64,000 nt of DNA from Serratia marcescens (GTDB lineage Bacteria > Pseudomonadota > Gammaproteobacteria > Enterobacterales > Enterobacteriaceae). Both the position numbers and the translations under genes were made by a program. The notes beneath the pieces were generated by a model, which saw nothing but the letters and a program-made list of their open reading frames with translations, was not told the origin of the DNA and ran no database searches. The stretch covers positions 62,001 to 126,000 of the forward strand of contig NZ_VFMJ01000001.1 of the NCBI RefSeq assembly GCF_006715005.1. Reading direction: 5' to 3'. This document shows, one piece after another, positions 44,676 to 54,312 of the stretch; the first letter of the stretch is position 1; every line of letters starts with the position of its first letter.

Positions 44676-45738
<1,063 letters not shown>

Positions 45739-45780
45739 TCAGGACGCCCGCAGGTGCGGGCGCTCCGTTTACAGAGTTAA

Positions 45781-45930
45781 ACCGTTAGCGGCGATCTTTT
45801 CCGAACTGTGTACGTTTCCCGGCTGGCAACGTCGGCGAAAGTGCGGGTGACGGTCGAATTTTTGCGCGACTATTTCCGTGAGCACTACGGCGAAACGGGG
45901 CCGGCGAGCGAAAACCCACCGCGGCCTTGA
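45781..45930 (+). pseudogene. 3' remnant of a LysR-family regulator gene
   Basis: After an in-frame TAA at 45778 the plus strand reads RTVYVSRLATSAKVRVTVEF then LRDYFREHYGE to TGA 45930. VYVSRLATSAKVRV-x-VEFLRDYF is the usual C-terminal helix pattern of LysR regulators (aromatic, Arg, Leu, KVR-x-F-x-DFL). No start or HTH lies upstream, only the end of the ABC operon. The gene body was probably lost when the ABC operon was placed here. Confidence 0.45.
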
Positions 45931-46034
45931 GGCCAAAAATGTGCGCCAGATCATCTTATGCTCGTAAAACTCCCCTCCGTTACTTGTGGAACTGTTGCAC
46001 CTGTTCCTTTTGCCAAAACTTTGGTTTATGCTCA

Positions 46035-46050
46035 GCTGAAGCGTTTCAGT
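46035..46050. promoter_or_regulatory. Cra (FruR) operator upstream of epd
   Basis: GCTGAAGCGTTTCAGT matches the Cra palindrome GCTGAAACGTTTCAGC at 14 of 16 positions, about 195 bases before the epd ATG. Cra controls the epd-pgk promoter in E. coli. Relief by fructose 1-phosphate is expected from that model. Confidence 0.75.
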
Positions 46051-46243
46051 TGAAGCACTCTTCGACAGAAATGCCGATGTGACGGCGGCGAAAAGCCGCT
46101 GAAGCGCGGGAATAATGCAAACGCGGCGATTCACAGCGGGCGGTGCGATCCACTACTCTATGCGGGTTAGTGAGACAACCAGTCAGCGCCGGCCCGGCGC
46201 CGGTGAGTCAGCCCGGCGGGGACGGCCCTTTTTCAGGAGCAGC

Positions 46244-47260
46244 ATGACCATCCGCATAGCGATAAACGGCTTTGGCCGCATCGGCCGCAGCGTATTGCGC
46301 GCACTGTACGAATCGGGACGACGGGCGGAAATCTCCGTGGTGGCGATCAACGAGCTGGCGAACGCCGAAGGCATGGCCCATCTGTTGAAGTATGATTCCA
46401 GCCACGGCCGCTTTGCGTGGGATGTGCGGCAAGAGTGCGACACGCTGAGCGTCGGAGACGACGCGATTCGCCTGTTGCACCAGCCGGCGGTGGAGCAGTT
46501 GCCCTGGGGCGAGCTGGGCGTCGACGTGGTGCTGGACTGCAGCGGCGTGTACGGCAGCCGGGCGGATGGCGAAGCCCATCTGGCGGCAGGGGCGAAGAAA
46601 GTGCTGTTCGCCCATCCGGGCGGCAACGATCTGGACGCCACCATCGTGTTCGGCGTCAACCATCAGACGCTGCTGGCGGAACATCGCATCGTGTCCAACG
46701 CCTCGTGCACCACCAACTGCATTATTCCGGTGATCAAGCTGCTGGACGACGCCTACAGCATCGAATCCGGCACCGTGACCACCATTCACTCGGCGATGAA
46801 CGATCAGCCGGTGATCGACGCGTATCACGCGGATTTGCGGCGCACCCGCGCGGCGAGCCAGTCGATCATTCCGGTCGACACCAAGCTGGCCGCGGGCATC
46901 ACCCGTATCTTCCCGCAGTTTTGCGATCGCTTCGAGGCTATCTCGGTGCGCGTGCCGACCATCAACGTGACGGCTATCGATCTTAGCGTCAGCGTGAGCG
47001 CCGCGGTGAAGGTGGCAGAGGTCAACCAGCTGTTGCAAAAGGCCGCACGGGAATCATTTCGTGGTATAGTTGACTACACGGAATTACCATTGGTCTCGAT
47101 CGATTTTAACCATGACCCGCACAGCGCTATCGTCGACGGTACGCAGACCCGGGTCAGCGGGCAGCACCTGATAAAAACCTTGGTCTGGTGCGATAATGAA
47201 TGGGGCTTTGCCAATCGGATGTTGGATACAACACGGGCAATGGCCGCCAGCGGTTTCTAG
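46244..47260 (+). CDS. epd: D-erythrose-4-phosphate dehydrogenase
   Basis: A GAPDH paralogue that oxidises erythrose 4-phosphate to 4-phosphoerythronate in pyridoxal phosphate synthesis. [20 protein letters not shown] at the N-terminus binds NAD. The catalytic Cys lies in SNASCTTNC near residue 155, and [14 protein letters not shown], typical of Epd and not GapA, follows. It is 338 residues. ATG 46244 behind CAGGAGCAGC matches E. coli; the frame to 46115 is not supported. pgk follows 70 bases downstream. Confidence 0.95.
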   Translation: MTIRIAINGFGRIGRSVLRALYESGRRAEISVVAINELANAEGMAHLLKYDSSHGRFAWDVRQECDTLSVGDDAIRLLHQPAVEQLPWGELGVDVVLDCSGVYGSRADGEAHLAAGAKKVLFAHPGGNDLDATIVFGVNHQTLLAEHRIVSNASCTTNCIIPVIKLLDDAYSIESGTVTTIHSAMNDQPVIDAYHADLRRTRAASQSIIPVDTKLAAGITRIFPQFCDRFEAISVRVPTINVTAIDLSVSVSAAVKVAEVNQLLQKAARESFRGIVDYTELPLVSIDFNHDPHSAIVDGTQTRVSGQHLIKTLVWCDNEWGFANRMLDTTRAMAASGF

Positions 47261-47330
47261 TACGGCGGCGCCGGCGTGACGGGCGCGCTGCTCAGGCAAT
47301 TTTATAGAGATTCAATAAAGAGGGTTCACC

Positions 47331-48494
47331 ATGTCTGTAATTAAGATGACCGATCTGGATCTGGCGGGTAAATGCGTACTGATCCGCTCCGATCTGAACG
47401 TGCCGGTAAAAGACGGTAAAGTGACTTCCGACGCGCGTATCCGCGCTTCCCTGCCAACTATCGAAGCTGCGCTGAAGCAAGGCGCCCGCGTGATGGTAAC
47501 CTCCCACCTGGGTCGTCCTACCGAAGGCGAGTACAACGAAGAATTCTCCCTGCTGCCTGTGGTCAACTACCTGAAAGATCACCTGAAATCTCCAGTGCGT
47601 CTGGCGAAAGATTATCTGGATGGCGTCGACGTCGCCGAAGGCGAACTGGTGGTGCTGGAAAACGTCCGTTTCAACAAGGGCGAGAAGAAAGACGACGAAA
47701 CCCTGTCCAAGAAATACGCGGCGCTGTGCGACGTGTACGTGATGGACGCGTTCGGCACCGCGCACCGCGCGCAGGCTTCCACCCACGGCGTGGGCAAGTT
47801 CGCGCCTGTCGCCTGTGCCGGCCCGCTGCTGTCCGCCGAGTTGGAAGCGCTGGGCAAGGCCCTGGGCAACCCGGCCCGTCCGATGGTCGCCATCGTGGGC
47901 GGTTCTAAAGTGTCCACCAAACTGACCGTGCTGGATTCCCTGTCCAAAATCGCCGATCAGCTGATCGTCGGCGGCGGCATCGCCAACACCTTCGTGGCGG
48001 CGCAGGGCAACAACGTGGGCCAGTCCCTGTACGAACCTGACCTGATCCCGAACGCGCAAAAACTGCTGGAAACCTGCGACATCCCGGTTCCGACCGACGT
48101 GCGCGTAGCGACCGAGTTCTCCGAAACCGCGACCGCAACCGTGAAGCAGGCCAACGAGATCCAGGACAACGAGCAAATTCTGGATATGGGCGACGTCTCT
48201 GCCGAGCGTCTGGCCGTTATCCTGAAGAACGCCAAGACCATTCTGTGGAATGGCCCGGTTGGCGTATTCGAGTTCCCTAACTTCCGTAAGGGCACCGAAA
48301 TTGTCGCCCGCGCGATCGCCGATAGCGACGCTTTCTCTATCGCTGGCGGCGGCGACACTCTGGCAGCCATCGATCTGTTCGGTATCGCTGACAAAATTTC
48401 CTACATCTCCACCGGCGGTGGCGCATTCCTGGAATTCGTTGAAGGGAAACCGCTGCCTGCAGTCGTGATGCTGGAAGAGCGCGCTAAGCAGTAA
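47331..48494 (+). CDS. pgk: Phosphoglycerate kinase
   Basis: Glycolytic kinase making ATP from 1,3-bisphosphoglycerate. Motifs: [15 protein letters not shown] near 20, [10 protein letters not shown] near 62, GGSKVSTKL near 190, and the nucleotide-binding [10 protein letters not shown] and [14 protein letters not shown] near the C-terminus. It is 387 residues, as in E. coli. GAGGGTTCACC precedes the ATG. epd-pgk-fbaA is a conserved enterobacterial operon. Confidence 0.97.
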   Translation: MSVIKMTDLDLAGKCVLIRSDLNVPVKDGKVTSDARIRASLPTIEAALKQGARVMVTSHLGRPTEGEYNEEFSLLPVVNYLKDHLKSPVRLAKDYLDGVDVAEGELVVLENVRFNKGEKKDDETLSKKYAALCDVYVMDAFGTAHRAQASTHGVGKFAPVACAGPLLSAELEALGKALGNPARPMVAIVGGSKVSTKLTVLDSLSKIADQLIVGGGIANTFVAAQGNNVGQSLYEPDLIPNAQKLLETCDIPVPTDVRVATEFSETATATVKQANEIQDNEQILDMGDVSAERLAVILKNAKTILWNGPVGVFEFPNFRKGTEIVARAIADSDAFSIAGGGDTLAAIDLFGIADKISYISTGGGAFLEFVEGKPLPAVVMLEERAKQ

Positions 48495-48610
48495 TTCAGA
48501 CAACGGGAGGCGAAAGCCGCCCGTTTGTTTTATACCGCGCGGCTAATGCTGCGCGGCGTGAAAACATCGATTTACATCCATCTACGGCCGACGAAACAGG
48601 ACAAAGTAAC

Positions 48611-49690
48611 ATGTCTAAAATTTTTGATTTCGTAAAACCGGGTGTCATCACGGGTGATGACGTTCAGAAAGTCTTCGCAGTTGCTAAAGAGAACAACTTT
48701 GCGCTGCCAGCGGTAAACTGCGTGGGTACCGACTCCATCAACGCAGTGCTGGAAGCCGCGGCTAAAGTGCGCGCGCCGGTTATCGTTCAGTTCTCCAACG
48801 GCGGCGCCGCGTTTATCGCCGGCAAAGGCGTGAAGACCGATGTGCCTCAGGGCGCAGCGATTCTGGGCGCTATCTCTGGCGCACACCACGTTCACCAGAT
48901 GGCTGAACACTACGGCGTGCCGGTGATCCTGCACACCGACCACTGCGCGAAGAAACTGCTGCCATGGCTGGACGGCCTGCTGGACGCCGGCGAGAAGCAC
49001 TTCGCCGCTACCGGCAAACCGCTGTTCTCTTCCCACATGATCGATCTGTCTGAAGAATCTCTGGAAGAAAACATCGAGATCTGCAGCGCCTACCTGAAGC
49101 GCATGGCCAAAATCGGCATGACGCTGGAAATCGAACTGGGCTGCACCGGCGGTGAAGAAGATGGCGTGGACAACAGCCATATGGACGCTTCCGCTCTGTA
49201 CACCCAGCCGGAAGACGTGGCTTACGCGTACGAAAAACTGAACGCCATCAGCCCGCGCTTCACTATCGCTGCCTCCTTCGGTAACGTGCACGGCGTGTAC
49301 AAGCCAGGCAACGTCAAGCTGACCCCGACCATCCTGCGTGATTCTCAGGACTATGTATCCAAGAAATTCAACCTGCCGCACAACAGCCTGAACTTCGTGT
49401 TCCACGGCGGTTCCGGTTCTACCGACGCAGAGATCAAAGAGTCTGTGGGCTACGGCGTGATCAAGATGAACATCGACACCGATACCCAATGGGCAACCTG
49501 GGACGGCATCCTGCAGTACTACAAAGCGAACGAAGCTTACCTGCAGGGCCAGCTGGGCAACCCGAAAGGCGCCGATCAGCCGAACAAGAAATACTACGAT
49601 CCACGCGTATGGCTGCGCGCAGCGCAGACCAGCATGGTGACGCGTCTGGAGCAGGCCTTCAAAGATCTGAACGCGGTAGACGTTCTGTAA
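48611..49690 (+). CDS. fbaA: Fructose-bisphosphate aldolase, class II
   Basis: A zinc aldolase that splits fructose 1,6-bisphosphate. HTDHCAKK near residue 108 carries zinc ligand and catalytic Asp; ELGCTGGEEDG near 175; zinc His in NVHGVYKPGN near 227; phosphate-binding GGSGSTDAEI near 266. It is 359 residues, identical in length to E. coli FbaA. It sits 116 bases after pgk, where a ACGGG/CCCGT hairpin (about 48500-48530) may modulate read-through. Confidence 0.97.
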   Translation: MSKIFDFVKPGVITGDDVQKVFAVAKENNFALPAVNCVGTDSINAVLEAAAKVRAPVIVQFSNGGAAFIAGKGVKTDVPQGAAILGAISGAHHVHQMAEHYGVPVILHTDHCAKKLLPWLDGLLDAGEKHFAATGKPLFSSHMIDLSEESLEENIEICSAYLKRMAKIGMTLEIELGCTGGEEDGVDNSHMDASALYTQPEDVAYAYEKLNAISPRFTIAASFGNVHGVYKPGNVKLTPTILRDSQDYVSKKFNLPHNSLNFVFHGGSGSTDAEIKESVGYGVIKMNIDTDTQWATWDGILQYYKANEAYLQGQLGNPKGADQPNKKYYDPRVWLRAAQTSMVTRLEQAFKDLNAVDVL

Positions 49691-49714
49691 TCTTCGGCAC
49701 CTGTTGCACGATGC

Positions 49715-49745
49715 AAAAGGCTCCCAGCAGGGAGCCTTTTTGTTT
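49715..49745 (+). terminator. Terminator of fbaA
   Basis: The 11-bp stem AAAAGGCTCCC/GGGAGCCTTTT with an AGCA loop and T-tail, 25 bases after the stop. Confidence 0.88.
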
Positions 49746-49800
49746 ACGACAAGCCTGATGGCGTTGCCTGGCTTGCCGTTGGCAAAATATAAAAAATAAG

Positions 49801-49869
49801 GAAAATCAATTTATTGATTTTCGGCTGATGACCACAAAGGAGGAAAAACCACGTTTTTTCCTCCTTTGT
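49801..49869. other. Two perfect hairpins between fbaA and the DUF1345 gene
   Basis: GAAAATCAAT-TT-ATTGATTTTC (49801-49822) and a 15-bp stem ACAAAGGAGGAAAAA/TTTTTCCTCCTTTGT (49834-49848 with 49855-49869). The region is AT-rich, has no frame of note, and is flanked by near-identical terminators on both sides. It may be a small RNA or a mobile palindromic unit. Confidence 0.5.
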
Positions 49870-49878
49870 TTGTGAGTT

Positions 49879-49905
49879 AAAGGCTCCCTGCGGGGGAGCC
49901 TTTTT
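49879..49905. terminator. Terminator at the convergent end of the DUF1345 gene
   Basis: The stem AAAGGCTCCC/GGGAGCCTTT, nearly the same as the fbaA terminator, six bases from the DUF1345 stop. It has T-runs on the plus side and short ones on the minus side. Confidence 0.75.
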
Positions 49906-49910
49906 CGTTT

Positions 49911-50579
49911 TCAGCCCAGCAGGCCGGCGCCGACGTTGATAGACAGGCCCAGGATCAGCATGTTGAACGCGAAGGAGATCACCGACTGCAGCAGGGTGAC
50001 CTTCCGCACCTCCGCCGCCCCGACCGCCACATCGGCGGTCTGCGACGCCACCGCGATGGTGAAGGAGAAGTAGGCGAAATCCAGATAGGTCGGATCGGTG
50101 AGGTTGCCGGGGAACAGCAGCGGCAAAGGATCCTGCTGCGCGCCCTGGCGATAAAATTGGTGGGCATAGTGCATGGTGAAGGCGGTCGGCAGCAACAGCC
50201 AGGAGACCACCAGCGTGGCGCCGGTCAGCAGCAAATGCAGCGTCTTCAGAGAGCCGGCCACCTGTTTGGCGCTGCTCAGTTCAAACAGGATCGCCAACAA
50301 GCTGACCAGGCAACCGAGGCTGACCAGCGTCAGCACCATGCTGGCGCTTTCGTCCTGCCGCCGGGCGATCTGGCGAATGTGCTGCGGCGTGCTGATCAGC
50401 ATCAGCCGCCAGAGAAACAGCAGGTAGAGCCAGGCCAGCGTATTCCAGCCGATCATCAGGCGCTGCAGTAGCGAGAGCTGGGCGGGCAGCAGCAGAAAGC
50501 ACAGCAGCCCGGCGCCGACGGAAAACAGCAGCCTGGGCCGCACTTGCCAATAGTGTTTGAGCGAAGAGCGAATGTGCAT
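49911..50579 (-). CDS. DUF1345 family membrane protein
   Basis: 222 residues with about five membrane helices: LLFSVGAGLLCFLLLP, WNTLAWLYLLFLWRLML, MVLTLVSLGCLVSLLAILFE, a central HLLLTGATLVVSWLLL, and a C-terminal VISFAFNMLILGLSINV. The motif PTYLDFAYFSFTIAVASQTA is typical of DUF1345 proteins. Function unknown. It lies between fbaA and mscS, convergent with fbaA and divergent from mscS. Confidence 0.8.
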   Translation of the reverse strand: MHIRSSLKHYWQVRPRLLFSVGAGLLCFLLLPAQLSLLQRLMIGWNTLAWLYLLFLWRLMLISTPQHIRQIARRQDESASMVLTLVSLGCLVSLLAILFELSSAKQVAGSLKTLHLLLTGATLVVSWLLLPTAFTMHYAHQFYRQGAQQDPLPLLFPGNLTDPTYLDFAYFSFTIAVASQTADVAVGAAEVRKVTLLQSVISFAFNMLILGLSINVGAGLLG

Positions 50580-50784
50580 GATTAACGGATCCCTTGTCGT
50601 GAAATGGCCAACGCGCTGTTCTCAGCATAGAAGAAGCGGCGGGCGGTTTCGGCTATTTTTAACGCTGATGGTTGGCATGGGCCTTTAATGTTGGTTACCC
50701 TTAGGCGGTGGTTTCCTACTGGCTGCCGAGGCCAGTGTATTTTTGCGAGTTTCTCCCGTTAGGGACTGAGTTAGGACGACACGA

Positions 50785-51651
50785 ATGAAAGATTTGAATG
50801 TAGTAGACGGCATCAACGGTGCCGGCGACTGGTTGGTGAAGAACCAGGATCTGTTGATCCAGTACGCGGTGAATATCGTCGCCGCCATCGTTATCCTGAT
50901 CATCGGTTCGATCGTGGCCCGCGTGGTCGGCAATGCGTTGAACCGCGTGATGAAACTGCGCGGCATCGACGCCACGGTGGCAGACTTCCTGTCGGCGATC
51001 GTGCGTTATGGCGTGCTGGCGTTCACCTTCATCGCCGTGCTGGGGCGCGTCGGCGTGCAGACCACCTCGGTGATCGCCGTGCTGGGTGCCGCCGGTTTGG
51101 CCGTCGGCCTGGCGCTGCAAGGCTCACTGTCCAACTTCGCCGCCGGCGTGCTGCTGGTGATCTTCCGTCCACTGCGCGTGGGTGAATATGTCGATCTGGG
51201 TGGCGTGGCCGGTACCGTCGATCAGGTGCAGATTTTCTCCACCACCCTGCGTACTTCCGACAACAAGACCATCGTGGTGCCGAACGGTAAAATCATCGCC
51301 GGCAACATCATCAACTACTCCCGTGAACCGAACCGCCGCGTGGATATCGTGGTGGGCGTGGCCTACAACGCCGACATCGACGTGGTGAAGAAGGTGCTGG
51401 GCGATGTGATCGCCGCCGACAAGCGCATCATGCACGCCAAAGGCGTGACCGTGCGTCTGAACGAGATGGCGCCGTCATCCCTGAACTTCGTGACCCGCTC
51501 CTGGACCACCAACGCGGAATACTGGAACGTGTACTTCGATCTGATGGAAAACTTCAAGCGCGCGCTGGATGCCCACAACATCGGCATTCCGTTCCCGCAG
51601 ATGGACGTGCACCTGTATCGCACCGAAGACGCATCCGCCAAGGCGGAATAA
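50785..51651 (+). CDS. mscS: Small-conductance mechanosensitive channel
   Basis: A heptameric inner-membrane channel that opens under membrane tension to release solutes at hypo-osmotic shock. The pore helix TM3 reads [20 protein letters not shown] near residue 100, with the Gly/Ala packing pattern; the beta domain has [20 protein letters not shown] and [17 protein letters not shown]. The N-terminus [18 protein letters not shown] matches E. coli. It is 288 residues (E. coli 286). The C-terminus [10 protein letters not shown] is conserved. Tandem hairpins follow. Confidence 0.96.
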   Translation: MKDLNVVDGINGAGDWLVKNQDLLIQYAVNIVAAIVILIIGSIVARVVGNALNRVMKLRGIDATVADFLSAIVRYGVLAFTFIAVLGRVGVQTTSVIAVLGAAGLAVGLALQGSLSNFAAGVLLVIFRPLRVGEYVDLGGVAGTVDQVQIFSTTLRTSDNKTIVVPNGKIIAGNIINYSREPNRRVDIVVGVAYNADIDVVKKVLGDVIAADKRIMHAKGVTVRLNEMAPSSLNFVTRSWTTNAEYWNVYFDLMENFKRALDAHNIGIPFPQMDVHLYRTEDASAKAE

Positions 51652-51656
51652 CAGAG

Positions 51657-51680
51657 AAGGGGGCCTTGGCCCCTTTTTTC
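51657..51680 (+). terminator. Terminator of mscS
   Basis: AAGGGGGCC and GGCCCCTT form a GC-rich stem (one bulged G) with a TT turn, followed by T residues. Confidence 0.75.
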
Positions 51681-51686
51681 ATTACA

Positions 51687-51726
51687 GGCCGAGACGCCAT
51701 CGATGGCGTCTCGGCCTTTTCTTTTC
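51687..51726 (+). terminator. 30-bp perfect palindrome plus T-run after mscS
   Basis: The arms GGCCGAGACGCC and GGCGTCTCGGCC flank ATCGAT, so the 30 bases 51687-51716 are self-complementary. TTTTCTTTT follows on the plus strand. It is probably a second terminator, between convergent mscS and the MFS gene. Confidence 0.65.
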
Positions 51727-51733
51727 CGCGAGG

Positions 51734-53083
51734 TTAGGCGCCAGCGGCCGGTTCCGCGAGCGGCGCGCGACGGCGCAGACTGAGGCGATAGAGCAGGAAG
51801 ATGGCGATCGCGCCCAGCAGCGCCGGCAGCGCCAGCCAGAGGAAGAACACTTCCGCCGATCCGGCGGCGGTCATCATCCAGGCGCCGAGCATCGAGCCGA
51901 CGATCGAGCCGAAGCGGCCGTTGGCCATGGCCCAGCTGACGCCGGTCACCCGGGCTGCGGTCGGGTAAAGGGTGGCGGAAACCAGGTTCAGGCCGTTCTG
52001 CGCACCGGCCACGCCGAAGCCAATCAGGAACACGACGGCGGCCAGCGTGTAGGCGTCGCCCATCAGATACCCGGTCGCGCCGATCACCAGCGCGGCGCCC
52101 AGGTAGGAGACGGCCAGCACGCGGTAGGGCCCGACCCGGTCCATCAGCAGCGCCATCAGGATGGCGCCCAGGGTGCCGCCGAGCGGCACCATCGCCCCGA
52201 TGCGCGAGGCGTGGGCGATATCGTAACCGGCGTCTTTGAGGATCGTCGGCAGCCAGCTGGTGAGCAGGTAGAACACGAACAGCGAGCAGAAGAACGCCGC
52301 CCACAGCAGCAGGGTGCGCACGGCGCGTCCTTCGATAAACAGGTGCGAGATCGGCGACGTGGCCTGTGCCGGGCGCTCGTCATCGACGATGGTGACCCCC
52401 GTCCAACGCTGGCCGGTGATACGCTCGACCACCCGGCGCAGCCGATCGGCATGTTTGGCGCTGGCGGCCATAAAGCGTACCGACTCGGGCATCTGCCAGG
52501 CCAACAGCGGCAGCAGTGCCAATGGCGCAATGCCGCCGACCAGCAGCACGCCGCGCCAGCCGAACGCCGGGATGATCTGCCCGGCCAGCAGGCCGCCCAG
52601 GGCCAATCCGGCGGTAAAGCCGCTCCAACTCAGGGTGACCATCAGCATGCGGCGGCGCGCCGGTGAGTACTCTGAGCTGAGGGTAATGCAAGTCGGTATC
52701 GCGCCCCCGAGGCCAATGCCGGTGATGAAGCGCAGCAGGGTCAGGGACTCGATTGAATGCGTATAGGCGGAAGCCAGGGTGCAGCCGCCAAACACCAGCA
52801 CCGCGACGAGCAGCACGCGTTTGCGGCCGAGGGCGTCGGCGATCGGCCCGAACAGCAGGCTGCCGATCAGCAAGCCGAATAGCCCCGCGCCGAAGGCAGG
52901 AGAGAGCTGAGCGGGCAACAGATCCCACTCTTCGCGCAGCGCCGGGGCGATATAGCCGATGATGGCGGTATCGAAGCCATCCAGCAGGGCAATCAGGAAA
53001 CACAGGGTGAGGATGAGGATTTGATAAGGCGAGATCCTGGCGCGATCGATAATTTCGCTGATGCGAGCGGTATCTGGGCTCAT
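51734..53083 (-). CDS. MFS transporter, aromatic acid:H+ symporter family
   Basis: 449 residues, 12 helices. The AAHS hallmark is LLDGFDTAIIGYIAPAL in helix 1, with Asp and Phe conserved in PcaK/BenK/MhpT proteins. ADALGRKRVLLVAV follows helix 2, and TSWLPTILKDAGYDIAHASR helix 7. Likely imports a hydroxylated aromatic acid, but no catabolic genes flank it directly (mscS to the left, mesD to the right on the same strand). It might serve the Rieske operon 15 kb away, which is speculation. Confidence 0.82.
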   Translation of the reverse strand: MSPDTARISEIIDRARISPYQILILTLCFLIALLDGFDTAIIGYIAPALREEWDLLPAQLSPAFGAGLFGLLIGSLLFGPIADALGRKRVLLVAVLVFGGCTLASAYTHSIESLTLLRFITGIGLGGAIPTCITLSSEYSPARRRMLMVTLSWSGFTAGLALGGLLAGQIIPAFGWRGVLLVGGIAPLALLPLLAWQMPESVRFMAASAKHADRLRRVVERITGQRWTGVTIVDDERPAQATSPISHLFIEGRAVRTLLLWAAFFCSLFVFYLLTSWLPTILKDAGYDIAHASRIGAMVPLGGTLGAILMALLMDRVGPYRVLAVSYLGAALVIGATGYLMGDAYTLAAVVFLIGFGVAGAQNGLNLVSATLYPTAARVTGVSWAMANGRFGSIVGSMLGAWMMTAAGSAEVFFLWLALPALLGAIAIFLLYRLSLRRRAPLAEPAAGA

Positions 53084-53213
53084 GAGGGTTCCACTGTTAT
53101 TAAGCTGGTGTGGGCTGGCTGAGGGGCTGTTCAGGCCGCTGTGGCTGGCATCGCGTAGAGATCCGAGTATACACCAGAGGGGGGGCGTTGCGGGGAGAGG
53201 GCGTCGATGATAC

Positions 53214-53246
53214 TCGCCCGCCGCAGGAGGGACCTGTGGCGGGCGA
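53214..53246 (-). other. Strong hairpin after mesD
   Basis: TCGCCCGCCGCAGG pairs with CCTGTGGCGGGCGA (one G-T) around AGGGA, 10 bases beyond the mesD stop. There is no T-run, so it is an mRNA 3' stabilising hairpin or a weak terminator. Confidence 0.5.
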
Positions 53247-53255
53247 TTGGCAAGG

Positions 53256-54287
53256 TTACTTGGCTAACAGTTCACGGCGCACGATCTCGGCACCCGCACT
53301 CAAGGCATTCAGCTTGCCGCTGGCGACCTGACGAGGCAGGGGAGCCATGCCGCAGTTGGTCGACGGATAGAGCTTGTCGGCATCGACAAACTGCAGCGCT
53401 TTGCGCAGCGTAGCGGCCACTTCCTCCGGCGTCTCAACGGTATGATTCGCTACATCAATGGCGCCGACCATCACTTTCTTACCGCGAATCAGTTCAAGCA
53501 GATCCATCGGCACGTGCGAGTTATGGCACTCCAGTGAGATAATATCGATAGTAGACGTTTGCAGCTTGGGGAACGCCTCTTCATATTGCCGCCACTCTGA
53601 GCCCAGCGTCTTTTTCCAGTCGGTGTTGGCCTTAATGCCGTATCCATAGCAGATATGTACGGCCGTTTCACACTTAAGCCCCTCAACGGCTCTTTCCAGG
53701 GCGGCGATGCCCCAGTCATTCACTTCGTCAAAGAACACGTTAAATGCGGGCTCATCAAACTGAATAATGTCGACGCCGGCGGCCTCGAGCTCTTTAGCTT
53801 CCTGATTGAGGATCTTGGCGAACTCCCAGGCCAATTTCTCGCGGCTTTTATAGTGGTTGTCATAAAGCGTGTCGATCATGGTCATCGGCCCCGGCAGGGC
53901 CCATTTAATCGGCTGCTTAGTCAGCTGGCGTAAAAATTTGGCGTCTTCAACGAAAACGGGTTTTTGGCGCGAGACCGCCCCCACAACGGTTGGCACGCTC
54001 GCCTCGTAGCGATTGCGGATTTTAACCACTTCGCGTTTCTCGAAATCGACGCCGCTGAGGTGCTCGATAAACGTCGTGACGAAGTGCTGGCGCGTTTGCT
54101 CGCCATCGCTGACGATATCGATGCCGGCCAGTTGTTGCTCTGCCAGCGACAAACGCAAGGCGTCCTGTTTCCCTTCGATTAATTCTTCATTCTGCAATTT
54201 CCAGGGCGACCATAGGGTTTCCGGCTGGGCCAGCCAGGAAGGTTTAGGCAAGCTGCCGGCGGTCGAGGTAGGGAGCAATATTTTCAT
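53256..54287 (-). CDS. mesD: Folate-independent methionine synthase MesD (MetE C-terminal-like)
   Basis: 343 residues corresponding to the catalytic (C-terminal) barrel of cobalamin-independent methionine synthase, without the N-terminal folate-related half. Zinc ligands are visible: H211 and C213 (VHICYGYG), E253 (LECHNSH) and C312 (PSTNCGMAPL). D179-E-P in IIQFDEPAF is the homocysteine-side motif. Short MetE-like proteins next to DUF1852 genes have been described as MesD, needing MesX and oxygen instead of methyl-folate; the neighbour at 54313 is DUF1852. Start ATG 54287 follows the partner by 25 bases. Confidence 0.82.
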   Translation of the reverse strand: MKILLPTSTAGSLPKPSWLAQPETLWSPWKLQNEELIEGKQDALRLSLAEQQLAGIDIVSDGEQTRQHFVTTFIEHLSGVDFEKREVVKIRNRYEASVPTVVGAVSRQKPVFVEDAKFLRQLTKQPIKWALPGPMTMIDTLYDNHYKSREKLAWEFAKILNQEAKELEAAGVDIIQFDEPAFNVFFDEVNDWGIAALERAVEGLKCETAVHICYGYGIKANTDWKKTLGSEWRQYEEAFPKLQTSTIDIISLECHNSHVPMDLLELIRGKKVMVGAIDVANHTVETPEEVAATLRKALQFVDADKLYPSTNCGMAPLPRQVASGKLNALSAGAEIVRRELLAK

Positions 54288-54312
54288 AATAGATGACCTG
54301 TATTTGAGTGAA

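Noticed and set aside
46115-46243. N-terminal extension of Epd
   Set aside because: The added 43 residues are Arg/Ser-rich and unlike GAPDH family proteins; ATG 46244 has a good ribosome binding site and matches E. coli.
51734-53083. Aromatic-acid MFS gene as part of the Rieske catabolic operon
   Set aside because: It is 15 kb away beyond conserved glycolytic genes and on the other strand; a functional link cannot be supported from sequence.
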